Assembly: GCA_946902875.1 (NCBI GenBank)
Contig: OX336355.1
Span: 9,941,347 to 10,005,346, forward strand
Reading direction: 5' to 3'
DNA: 64,000 nucleotides
Origin: Nematopogon swammerdamellus
Lineage: Eukaryota; Arthropoda; Insecta; Lepidoptera; Adelidae
Each line of letters opens with the position of its first letter. Within the stretch, counting starts at the first letter, position 1. Both the position numbers and the translations under genes were made by a program. Shown in pieces: positions 18,871 to 28,680 of the stretch. The notes under the pieces were generated by a model. That model was given only the letters and a program-made list of their open reading frames with translations. It did no database searches and was not told the DNA's origin.

Positions 18871-20489
18871 TCTATGAGAAAGGCTCACCTAGTATACTAT
18901 CGAACAGTGAATTTCGGACATTTTGACTGCTACGCGGTTGAATGTACAACTATTGATGTCGTCGGCAAAGTCAATTTTGGTACAGAACACTAGAGTCAGT
19001 CCAGGTTCTTTTTTTTTTCAAAGTTAAGTTTTTCTTACTTTGTTTGAAGTTTGTGCCTCTTTTACCCTCTTTTATTTTTTACGCTCAAGTTAAACCATCT
19101 ACCGTACGCGGGTTTCTCCCTACCTTCTCCAGACCTAAAGTCTATTCAGAAATTCGTTACATAAGTTTATTTTTTATTTACAGAAATACAAGCAGTTGCA
19201 TAGACGTACCTAGTAGTTATGTTGAAAGTAAACAATTTAAACTAATTAAGTACGTAACCAGCGACGTACACAAGTAATAAGTACAAAGATATGCGATATC
19301 TACAAAAATATACACGAATGAGTATACAATTTACAATATTTGTGAATACATAACCTACGTTATTACTGGTATTTCTAAGTATTGAGGCTATATTTATTGA
19401 TGCTGTTCGATGATTCATTGATGGAGCATCGACTTGTAAAGATTTCGTGGAAATTATATTTCACGAAATAGGAATAAATCTGAAAACACAATGCAGACTC
19501 TAAAACAGAATAAAAGAAGCGACTGCCATTTATTTATGAGAGAGCATTGACTTAGTAAAATAAAAGTAAATTGCTATGCGAGAGAGAGGGAAAGATACAG
19601 TTAAGATGGTTTAGATACATTCAGTATTGTCTACGAAAGAGCAAATAACGTAGTACAAATATAGTAATAAATATGGTGTAGGTACTATGATCATTAATGT
19701 AGGTACATATTCCGCGCACAGGACAAAAATGTCTTGAAATAATTTTCTTTTTCAGCACGCAACTGGAAGGCGTCTTAACTTTACTGGTGTCGTTGGAAGC
19801 GTGCCAATTCCCAATGCTCCTTGTTGTATCAGTTTTATTTTAATGTGTAATCTTTATTATTCATACAATTTATGGTGTAAGATGTAGTTTAGCTAGTATT
19901 TGGTTCTGTTTGTTATTTCTACGCACATTTTCACATAGAATGCCTACGGTAAGGGGTGATTTGGCTGTAATTCTCTTATTTGTACAATTAATGTTCTTTG
20001 TATTGACTATCGGTTCAGCAAATAAAGTTTGTGGGATATTTATCTGTAAAACTTGGTCTGTGACTGTAAATATTTACAATATTATATTTCTAATTAAGTA
20101 CATAACATATACAGTCCTTAGGTCCTTAGCCATGTCCTTATACGATATTGAAGCAAGATATGTAAAGTATTCTGAACTGTTTGAAGCTATATTGCAAAAC
20201 ATTATGTAATGCTTTGCAATATAGTTTAGATGTGTGTATGTATACCTAATTTAATACTAACCCATAACCGAACTTTTAAGGTTTATAGTAGAGAATACTC
20301 TCTAACAAATTCATTTCCTGACACTCTACTCTAAATGTACTCTGTTACACTGTCGACAGCAGGTCTTCGTAATAAAGTGCCTAACGAACGCAGCTGTGCT
20401 ACAACCATCGGCCATTCAGCCTCAAGACGCAACATGGCGTCTTTGCAATATTGAAACCGAGTGCGCCAACAGTCTATGTTGTTGCGCAG
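18871..20489. other. A+T-rich stretch, nothing recognised
   Basis: Several 60-100 codon open frames (for example 19044-19277 and 19910-20209) have A/T-driven composition rich in F, I, L, Y and no conserved motif. No repeat boundary was found. Confidence 0.4.
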
Positions 20490-20494
20490 AATGA

Positions 20495-20765
20495 AGCGGG
20501 GAGAATCCCTTCTTGCTTTGCTAGGTGGTAGGGTTTAACCCGCCCGGGTTGGTACCACCGCACTGAATGAAAGGTCGGCTGAAACAACTGAAACGAAACG
20601 AAACGAAAACGACACGTAAATATTTCGTGTTTTCCCTCCAGTTCAGTGTAGCCGATACGACCGAAGGGAAGCACTGACATGGCACCTAGTCCACCAAGGT
20701 GTTATGGGCTTACATCACGGATGTAGTAGGTGATGTAGCCAATCGTGTCACTTTCCACTAGAAAA
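20495..20765 (+). mobile_element. tRNA/5S-headed SINE, 5'-truncated copy
   Basis: Body from GCTAGGTGGTAGGGTTTAAC to GTGATGTAGCCAATCGTGTC and a short A-rich end. It carries a local expansion GAAACGAAACGAAACG near 20590-20608 where other copies read TCGAAACGGC. Confidence 0.8.
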
Positions 20766-20820
20766 AGCTATAGGGAGCGATTCGAGCGACGGCTAATCGA
20801 ACGAGGCTTAAAGCACTTAG

Positions 20821-21291
20821 TGCTGCGACACACCTGCCGAAGGTACGGCGCCGAAAGTTCGGTTAAATACGCTCGCAGTGCTTTTTAAGTCACCTATGGC
20901 ACATCAGCCGAAATTACTTGGCGTTCGGCGTATCGCCGAACCTTTCGTCTAGCGACTGTTTCCGTGAGAACGCATTCAATGTGTTTTGCATAGCCAACGA
21001 CACATCATGCGGCGCGTACGCGACGAAAAGTTCGGCGAGCGTAGTTGAACGTTCAGCGCGCGTGCGATTCCGATGTGGAGCGGCGCACTCCGCACTCCGC
21101 GATACCTATCTGACGACTCGACCGACGACGACGCACGTAATTTTCCGTCGCAGCAAGGCGCTGAACTAGACCCCGCGTAATTCCGAGTTCCGATTGTTCA
21201 ACGCGTTTGGTGTGTCATGCCAACCGAATACTACGACCGATAATTCAGTCGCCGAGGTGTCGGCGCCGCACCTTCGGCAGGTGTGTCGCTA
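20821..21291. mobile_element. 471-bp TIR element with CACTTAG target duplication
   Basis: Inverted termini TGCGACACACCTGCCGAAGG (left) and CCTTCGGCAGGTGTGTCGCT (right), extending into GGCGCCGA/TCGGCGCC. Both outer edges carry CACTTAG (20814-20820 and 21292-21298), a 7-bp match that could be a decayed 8-bp hAT-type duplication. The interior is CG-rich (many CGAA, TTCGGCG), unlike its surroundings. No transposase frame. Confidence 0.75.
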
Positions 21292-21299
21292 CACTTAGA

Positions 21300-21937
21300 C
21301 AGGACGGGCGCTGATATATTATGGTTTGAAGGCTCAGCGGTCGGTGGTTACAGCCTCTTCCGTCGCCGCCCCGCCGCCGCACACTGGTTCCGTTTGTATG
21401 GGAGGAGCGGTCAAAAATATAAGCACCGCGATATTGGAACTTTTTATTATTGAAACGTTAATCTAAATTGTTTAAGTTTACATAAATACTATTTTAGGAT
21501 TTTTCAACCAAGTACAAAAATCGCAACGTCATAAAACTCTTAAATAAAATTGGCGTTGCATCTATAGAAGTGTCACCAAAGTCTTCGAACTCTTTAGCCA
21601 ATCGCCATGCTTACTAAGAAAGTTCGCTTCATTTCTTTTGCACTTATCTTGACAAAAACGCTTTGCAAAGTTTAAGCGTTCGATTGAAATTGTAAGAGTT
21701 ATCCGTAACCTTGAAGGCCCTCAGAACCCCTTCATGTCTCCTTATGTTTACTTGAACCGTTGGCCTTCTTTATGCTATGCCAAATAATAAAAATATCAGC
21801 GCGTTTGATATCGCGGCCCGGCCCTGGAACAAAGATTGGGTGCGCTGTAGAAAGAGGCGGGTTTAGTAGAAGATTGCTGGTAGCTGGGAATGGTAGGTGA
21901 GGGTCTAAGGAATTATTAGCAAAAAGAATTATTATTA
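21300..21937. other. Unassigned stretch
   Basis: Includes a short CCGCCGCCGC patch near 21361-21385 and then A+T-rich sequence. No coding segment or RNA gene seen. Confidence 0.35.
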
Positions 21938-22062
21938 TTTTTTATTTTTTTTATGGAAACTGACACGGTTGGCTACATCACCTATAACATTCGTGATGTC
22001 AGCCCATAACACCGAGTGAACTAGGTGCCGTGTCAGTGCTTCCCTTCGATCGTGCCGATTAT
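21938..22062 (-). mobile_element. SINE 3' fragment
   Basis: T-run, then GAAACTGACACGGTTGGCTA, GTGATGTCAGCCCATAACAC, GAACTAGGTGCCGTGTCAGT and GCTTCCCTTCGATCGTGCCG: the last 125 bp of the SINE in reverse. Confidence 0.75.
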
Positions 22063-22198
22063 TTGTCGGAAAATTATACTTTTGACCATTTTTTTTAACA
22101 TGTCCAAATATTAGTGAAATTTAAAATTTAGTACAAAATTCACCGCCCCGACATAACCTGTTAGTATGGCTATTCCTTAGAGTGTTTTTATAAGCCAG

Positions 22199-22335
22199 AG
22201 GCGCGGAGGGAGTGCAGCCCCCGTCCGCTGTAATAAAGCGCAGGCACCCGTGTGAGCCGAAGCTGCGGAGGCGAGCATGGGTGTCTGCGCTTTGTTAGGA
22301 AGGACGGAGGGGCTGCACTTCCCGCAGCGCCGGAG
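22199..22335. repeat. Imperfect GC-rich hairpin (MITE-like)
   Basis: Left GGCGCGGAGGGAGTGCAGCC and TAAAGCGCAGGCACCC face right GGGTGTCTGCGCTTTGTTAG and GGGGCTGCACTTCCCGCAGC, about 50 bp per arm around a 27-bp GC-rich loop. Mismatches and small indels suggest an old element or a structured transcript. Confidence 0.55.
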
Positions 22336-22419
22336 AAGAGGCAATCCTAAGTTTTTTTATATTTTCTTTTTTGTATAGTAAACTGATAAGTACCGAAAAG
22401 TGCATAATTATTTCAATGA

Positions 22420-22660
22420 AGGGGGGGGGGGGAGTATTCAGCAGATACTTATCCCCCTCCCCCTTAGCATAGCAGCCCCTCCTATACCTCGTCACCCCTC
22501 ACTGAGTCATATTACGTTTTTGCCTCCCCCACTTCCCCCTTTCCCATCCGCGGGGGGGGGGGGGGGGGGGGGGTATACCCCAAACGAACCCCCCTCCCCC
22601 CTCCTCCACTTCCCCCGCCACCCGCCTCTTTCTACAGCACAGCCCAAAGATGAATGAACC
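22420..22660. repeat. G and C homopolymer tracts
   Basis: A 13-bp G-run near 22421, a G-run of about 24 bp near 22551-22573, and CCCCTCC-type tracts between and after them. They are slippage-prone and generate G/P-rich artefactual frames on both strands. Assembly across them is uncertain. Confidence 0.8.
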
Positions 22661-23880
22661 TGTAGATAGATAACGCCTCATCAAAAGTAACAAAAATACG
22701 GGTCCACTTATGGGCCTCAAGCTCGAAACTCGCACATTTTCGCACAAATTGACATACATGCTCTTAAAGGGGAAGGTTTGAGCGAAATTTTAGTGTAAGA
22801 CATATGAGTAGCAGTGAGTTGCCTCAAAACTTATCTCTTGATAAAAATGTACAATTTAAAAAAAATACCGAATTATTTGATAAATATATTAACATTTTTG
22901 AACAAAAAGTCCTTAATTCAAACTTTGTCAAAATAATACAGAAATAATCTACATACCTGCTACTTGGATATTCATAATGAGCGGATTAGCTCAAGCGAGA
23001 GAATTTCTTGAAAAAACGACACAAACAGGACACTATTACGGCTAATTAATAACTTTGACTGTAGGCTTATCAGTTGTTGCACTTTCGAGTGACGAAAACA
23101 GAGTGAAAAAAAAATTTATGGACTTTTATTTATATTGCAGCATGAAGGGTTGCCATTGAAGAAAATAATGCAATCAAAACAATTTGGATATTAAAGAAAT
23201 GTTTTTTTTTATTTTTGACCTATGGACCGAACCAGTGTGCGCCGCCGCCCGCGTGGGTGGCTTCAAATTTGAATAATTTACACTTTTCACCGCGCACTCG
23301 CACGAGGTACACATGTCGCCCACGACGATGTCGCTATGAAATTCCACTGAAAGCGCGCTAGGGATCGCGCAGTTGTTTAGGAAGTTTTATATATAGATAT
23401 CAAATTTAGAATAGGTACTACGTCTAATTTAATTTGTCGGGCGTACCCAGGTCAAAGGCCTAATTTATATAAAAGGCGAGCGCAAGGTGAAAACCCCGCA
23501 TGCATTCTGGGGACATTGGATATTAAATGTATTTTAAAGCCTCAATTAAAACAATCAAATTTAGTTAAGTATTATTATTATTTCAAATGTGTTCCAATCA
23601 ATTACTTTAAGGCCAGGAGTTGCATTGTTTAATATTAATTAAATATTTAAAAAAAGAAATCTGAGTGCTTGGACAGCTATAGAATATCACAAGAATATCA
23701 ACATAATATACATTACTAAACATACTTGTTTTAGGTATTAATCGAGAAAAGGATGGTACAGCCGTGTTTGCTCGACTTGGCGGTGGCACGTCCGTGCCCC
23801 CATATTAACCATTTATTAAATAAGTTGTTATTTTTTTTTCAAAATTTGATATCATGAAATGAAGACAAATTAATTTATCT
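22661..23880. other. A+T-rich stretch, nothing recognised
   Basis: No coding-like or RNA-like segment. Homopolymer A and T runs (for example 22857, 23110, 23207) and short CG-richer spots near 23225-23330 without motif. Confidence 0.4.
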
Positions 23881-24136
23881 TTATTTTAAATCAATCAGCT
23901 TTACTCACGGTTTCACTCCGAGCTATGTGGCTCGACGTTTCGGGCCAAGCGTATGGCCCATCTTCATGGAGCACTCTGCCTTGTGCGACGGTTGGCAGAG
24001 AACTTCTCAGGCAGTTCTCTGCCAACCGTCGCACAAGGCAGAGTGCTCCATGAAGATGGGCCATACGCTTGGCCCGAAACGTCGAGCCACATAGCTCGGA
24101 GTGAAACCGTGAGTAAAGCTGATTGATTTAAAATAA
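23881..24136. repeat. Perfect 256-bp palindrome with hammerhead-like motif in each arm
   Basis: Arms 23881-24004 and 24013-24136 (124 bp each) are exact reverse complements around the 8-bp spacer 24005-24012. Inside the right arm (plus strand), near 24045-24085, are GCTC, ATGAAGA, GGGCC-loop-GGCCC, GAAAC, GTC and GAGC in that order. These match stem I, core, stem II, GAAA, cleavage triplet and stem I return of minimal hammerhead ribozymes known from Penelope-like elements, with two single-base deviations around the CUGANGA core. The left arm carries it on the minus strand. No mismatch between the arms implies very recent origin, gene conversion or an assembly fold-back. Confidence 0.85.
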
Positions 24137-24649
24137 TGTCTAACAACCACGGTTAATTTATCTTGTTCACCAACACGTTACAATAAATAATAATTGTCTT
24201 AGGTTCCCGTTCATACTCGCGTAAATGCGTATTTAACCAGTTCCAATACTGGCAAACACGACTTCAGTGAGTGCGAGACACTCACATTGTCCTCACCGTA
24301 GAGTTGGTCGCCGCCAGCTAGGCGTGGAAACTAAACACGGGTCACTTCCGGTCCACTCGGTGCGCTGAGCTCGGGGTTTGTTTGAGTAGGCGCACCCGAG
24401 GGAGCGAATCTCTAAATGCTACTACTACAGAGGAGTGTCGGAGAAAGTTTATCAAATAAACGGACGCTGTTTGACGTCTTTTTTATTTCGCTGTTCTCTC
24501 TCTTTCTGTGTCTATTTCATTCTGTATTTTGGTAATTCAGACTCTTACTATTTCATTCTTCGCATAAAATCCTAATAAATAAATCGAAGTATCTACGGGC
24601 AATCGACGGGCGACCGCAACCGGTGCAACGTACGTCAATATATGATTTT

Positions 24650-24850
24650 TTTTTATTTCTTCCGAACTGGGTGGCTCTGCCCGAGGTCGAGGCCTATGGC
24701 GCAGCCAATTACACGGCGCCTAGGAGGTGCCAGTCCGGCTTGGAGGTGGACTAATGTTGCTGGGGAAGATTTGAAGATCCGTGGATTGTATAGGATTGGG
24801 GAAAGATATTCTCTGTGAGCCCGTTCCACACGTTTGCAGTGCGGCACAAA
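24650..24850 (-). mobile_element. LINE C-terminal fragment
   Basis: The minus strand encodes CKRVERAHREYLSPIL, YNPRIFKSSP and HLQAGLAPPRRRVIG. It matches the Jockey/CR1-like fragment at 35600-35765 (VWNGLPGNIFPHSYNPRIFK) and continues past it. Truncated and not open through the whole length. Confidence 0.5.
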
Positions 24851-24892
24851 AACGATTTAGATAATCTGAATGAAGAATGAATATTCATTTGT

Positions 24893-24981
24893 ACCGTGTG
24901 GGGTCGGTACTTAAAAAGAATAGCCCCACTGCATCTCTCCCCGTCGCATGTCGTAAAAGTCGACTAAGGGATAAGAAAATT
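24893..24981 (-). repeat. Dispersed repeat B, 3' end in reverse
   Basis: TACCGTGTGGGGTCGGTACT, AAGAATAGCCCCACTGCATC, CTCTCCCCGTCGCATGTCG. It stops one base before the start of the full-length SINE at 24983, another case of close contact between these two families. Confidence 0.65.
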
Positions 24982-24982
24982 C

Positions 24983-25350
24983 GTCAGCCTCGGTAGCTCA
25001 GTGGCGCGGTTGGTTAGTCAACTGTTATTAAGCAACGCTGAGCGCGGTCAGTGATTGGATGGGTGACCGCTCGACCGTTGGAGGCTGACCGTGGTTCGGA
25101 TTCCACGTTAAACTGTAGGTCCCTTCCCTTCTTACCTTACTAGGTGGTAGGGTTTATCCCGGCCGGGTTGGTACCACCGCACTGAACGAAACGTCGGTCG
25201 AAACGGCTATGTAAATAGTTCGTGTTTTCCGTCCAGTTTAGTGTAGCCGACATGAAATGAAGGGAAGCACTGACATGGCACCTAGTTCACCCTGTGTTAT
25301 GGGCTGACATCACGGATGTTGTAGGTGATGTAGCCAACCGTGTCAGGTTC

Positions 25351-25380
<30 letters not shown>
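24983..25380 (+). mobile_element. Full-length tRNA/5S-headed SINE with intact A-tail
   Basis: The best-preserved copy. GTCAGCCTCGGTAGCTCAGT holds the A box; ATTAAGCAACGCTGAGCGCG, GTCAGTGATTGG and ATGGGTGACCG are the 5S-type block; GAGGCTGACCGTGGTTCGGA then TTCCAC forms the T-arm/B box with a perfect GTGG/CCAC stem. The body and 3' end are complete, with an A-run of about 29 bases (25353-25381). The long uninterrupted A-tail suggests relatively recent insertion. Confidence 0.9.
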
Positions 25381-25381
<1 letters not shown>

Positions 25382-25556
25382 TAACTCGAGAATTACTTTA
25401 TCGATTTACATACAGTTTTCACTGTTACATTGTGTCACTTATCAAGATGGTTTTGGGCTATAAATCATACATAACGCAACGTCATCGGCGGCCTGAGCTG
25501 TGAGAGAAAAGGTAAATCCCTAAATACGCGAAGCGGAGCCGCGGGCAAAATCTAGT
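25381..25556 (+). mobile_element. Helitron-like 3' terminus
   Basis: Ends ACGCGAAGCGGAGCCGCGGG then CAAAATCTAGT. A GC-rich hairpin followed by CTAGT is the 3' end typical of lepidopteran non-autonomous Helitrons. The 5' limit is unclear because the SINE A-tail lies immediately upstream. Confidence 0.45.
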
Positions 25557-25919
25557 AAATAATATATGTAACGCACGCACCAAGTAGGCCGCCCTAACCT
25601 TCAAATGAGGGAATGGAAAAATATGTTTTCAAAATATAAAGTCGTAAAAAAAAGTTATTTAGTTTCACGTACATAATCACCCGTTTTAGTAGTTAGTTCT
25701 ACACCTTACTCCGGACACCCTGTACACAGCTTGATATTGAATACGCAATAAACGTGGTTTATCATTAAATTATATGGCAAACATGTTCTGGCACGCGAAT
25801 CAGGTTGTGTAACACGACCTTCGTAAAAGTATTGTTTCCTCTACAAACACGATCATTCAGTGACAATGTTAGAATATTGTGATATAACGATCCTGGTTTT
25901 ATTTAAGGGTCTAACAAAA

Positions 25920-26062
25920 CCGATTCTAGGCGGCAACGACTCTGACAAGACGGACTCAACGCCACAACGCCTCTGACAAGACCGACTCTACGCGGTAACG
26001 ACTTTGACAAGACCGAAACTATGCGGCAACGACTCTGACAAGATCGCTTCTACGCGGCCAAC
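25920..26062 (+). repeat. 31-bp tandem repeat, about 4.5 degenerate copies
   Basis: Units of the form CGACTCTGACAAGACCGACT CTACGCGGCAA recur every 31 bp with several substitutions each. Copies are more diverged than in the other tandem arrays, so this one is older. Confidence 0.75.
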
Positions 26063-27300
26063 AACTCAAGAAAAATGTTACAGTTTTGCTTTCACAGCGC
26101 ATGCTATAATCAAAGCCTCCATTTGTGATTTATACATATTTACCGATTATCTCGTTTGAATTCTGTAGCAGAAGATCGCGATTACGTGAAAAATTGTCTG
26201 TCAATAAACCGATCTTTTTTTACGTTCGTGCTGAGAATATATGGGATAAATGTACCTTTTGAAGATCGTGAAATTTCTTCCTTCGCTGAATCTAAATGAT
26301 TGTCATGGTTGGCTCGATTACCTGAAACAAAAATACAATTATTATAGTACGGTTTTGGCTATTTGCTTTATGATTTTATGATTTCTCCAAGTAAACACAG
26401 ACGCCAATATTAAACCTGCGTGTTGTTCGTCCAGCGTACAGAGAAATATTTAAGCAGACAGGACAATATCTGTAATTATTGTTAATTTCAATATTATTTT
26501 CATCATCCTTTGCATTATACGCTTTGTCTAGCTAGCCATAAATTTGTTTACTTCTCGACAAAATTGTCCAACTGCAAACCCGCGGAATAGACAACGTCGT
26601 TATCTTCTATATTTGTCGCCACTTCGATTGGGATATGTTTCGATGTTTATGTTTTGTTAAACTGGCGAAAAATAAAAGCCTCATTTCATTTCATTTCATT
26701 TCCATAAATCGACTGAAATAAAATTCCTGAAAAGAAACGATGAAAAGTTGACGAAAATTTTTGAAGTGCAAATAGGTAACTTCAGTTGGTCTAAAATTAA
26801 AGTGCCTTTTATGAATTAGACCCTCTACTCGTCTCCTTTTGACAACATTTTATTTAAATGTTCGAATTAAACAAAATATAACGTATACGGTCGTCCTTAG
26901 ATAGTTCAATTCGAAAAATCTAATAAAGAATTCACATACCATAATATACCGCCCGTGCCTACCAATTAACATAAAATGCCTAAATTCATGTAGGTCACTG
27001 GTAGGCTGTGTAAGTACACATTTTTTGTCGCTGATCATACAAAATTATTTCCTGCCCATACGCAGTTCGCAAACGTTGCAAAGTTTTTATCCTGGTCGTC
27101 CAATCGGGCTCCGAGCGAATGCCAATTTCACGGTGAGTGGAGATCGAGATCATACGACTCTGCATTAGCTACGTTTGAAAGTCTAATATTCCTTTTGCAT
27201 TTATTTCTTGTGACATTTGATACCATAATTCGTAAGTTACTTTCATTCGCAATGAGCGGATGAAGAAACGCAGGTAGGATTTTCCTTGAAAACTCGGCAG
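26063..27300. other. Mostly unassigned; LINE-type tail near 26680
   Basis: AATAAAAGCCTCATTTCATT TCATTTCATTT near 26670-26701 looks like a LINE 3' end with a pentamer tail. The rest is A+T-rich without recognised features. Confidence 0.4.
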
Positions 27301-27305
27301 ATGTC

Positions 27306-27516
27306 TTTTTTTATTATGGAAACTGACACGGTTGGCTACATCATCCGTGATGTCTGACCATAACAACGGGTGAACTAGGTGCCATGTCAGTGCTTCCCTT
27401 CATTTCATGTCGGCTGACTGAACTGCACGGGAGACACGAACTATTTACATATTTACATTGCCGTTTCGATCGACGTTTCGCTCAGTGCGGTGGTATCAAC
27501 CCGGCCGGGATAACCC
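27306..27516 (-). mobile_element. tRNA/5S-headed SINE, 5'-truncated copy
   Basis: T-rich start, GAAACTGACACGGTTGGCTA, then TGCTTCCCTTCATTTCATGT, a variant shared with the copy at 24983 (ACATGAAATGAAGGGAAGCA), which suggests a common subfamily. Ends in GTATCAACCCGGCCGGGAT. Confidence 0.8.
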
Positions 27517-27596
27517 CTGGGTAAATATATGGGCATTTCTTTCATTACTACTCCACTTACTCCAACTTAGAATCCAAGTGTTCTCCAGCTAAACTG

Positions 27597-27632
27597 AATT
27601 ACGCGAGCGGAGCCACAGGCTCAGCTAGTAAA
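27597..27632 (+). mobile_element. Helitron-like 3' terminus, fragment
   Basis: TTACGCGAGCGGAGCCACAG GCTCAGCTAGT, the same terminal signature as at 25556 and 28356 with a decayed hairpin. Confidence 0.4.
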
Positions 27633-28050
27633 TAAATAAAATTCAATTTAGTCTTCCTTTGACCTCTTTCTTTAGAAATCCACAAGAAAAGACCATGAGT
27701 CTGTAGTATCTGATCTTTTTGCCCTTTAGTATTCACAAGAAGCTGCCATCCACGCCACAGGCTACGACGCCACTGCAGGCTTCGTTTAAAAGGTTAAAGG
27801 GTATTTTTCAGGGCGTGTTGTGGCTTCATGATGATGTAGTCATTGAAATAACTTTCTAATATTATCACTCCCCACTGTATGTATGTATTTATGAATTAAG
27901 TGATATTTACTATGTATTATATTGTATAATATAATATAAGGTATTTTTTTAGTAGGTAACGATACGCTAAGGGGTGTATGTGTATGAGATACTGATCACG
28001 TTCCCATAACAATTTTTTTTACGATATATCGACGATACGATACGCTTATC
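27633..28050. other. Unassigned A+T-rich stretch
   Basis: No recognised coding segment, RNA or repeat boundary. Contains a short TATAATATAATATAA stretch near 27923. Confidence 0.4.
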
Positions 28051-28054
28051 CTTA

Positions 28055-28356
28055 CCTATAATAAAATCCAACGTCTGCTTTCTGTCGTGTCTGAGTGTCT
28101 GTCTGTCCGCTTATAACTCGAGAACCACTGAACCGATTTTAATAAAAGACAACGTCTGCTTTCTGTCTGAGTGTCTGAGTGTCTGTCTGTCCGCTTATAA
28201 CTCGAGAACCACTGAACCGATTTTAATAAAAAAAAAATCTACGGATAGCTTGATTCTTCCCATCAACTAGAGGCTACTTTCTATCACGCTAAATGGCTTA
28301 TGAGGTTAGCAGTGAAGTGAAATATGAGAGCGGGCGGAGCCGCGGGCACAGCTAGT
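28055..28356 (+). mobile_element. Helitron-like non-autonomous element with internal duplication
   Basis: Begins TATAATAAAATCCAACGTCT and ends GGCGGAGCCGCGGGCACAGC TAGT. A unit of about 88 bp (AACGTCTGCTTTCTGTC ... GAACCACTGAACCGATTTTA) is present twice in tandem at 28069-28230. It carries no protein. Confidence 0.55.
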
Positions 28357-28469
28357 ATATGTATAAGCGTAAGTACTATGTATACATGTAATATATTATA
28401 ATCATTTGTGTATGTCTATTCATACCTATATTTATATATGGAATTTTTTACTATTCTCTCAAATTATCC

Positions 28470-28680
28470 GTGCGCCTACTTAGACACCCTTTACCACATC
28501 CCAAAGGTTTTCTTGAATACAATGCAGATCTGCATTAAGCCGACCTTTTGCACCTTATTGTATAGTAAAATGATGTACATACACATACATAATAAATACA
28601 AATACTTAATAACATCAGCTAGAATAGAACGCCTTATGGCATTAAGTTCGGTTATTGTAGCAGATTAGTTTATTGTTAAT
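28470..28680 (+). mobile_element. LINE 3' UTR fragments
   Basis: CCACATCCCAAAGGTTTTCT TGAATACAATGC, GCATTAAGCCGACCTTTTGC, then AGAATAGAACGCCTTATGGC ATTAAGTTCGG. These repeat the piece at 14845-14935 (ATCCCAAAGGTTAGTTAGAA, GCATTAAGCTCGCC) and resemble 3' ends of lepidopteran non-LTR elements. Confidence 0.45.

Noticed and set aside
22400..22759. Proline/glycine-rich proteins on both strands
   Set aside because: They are translations of G and C homopolymers.
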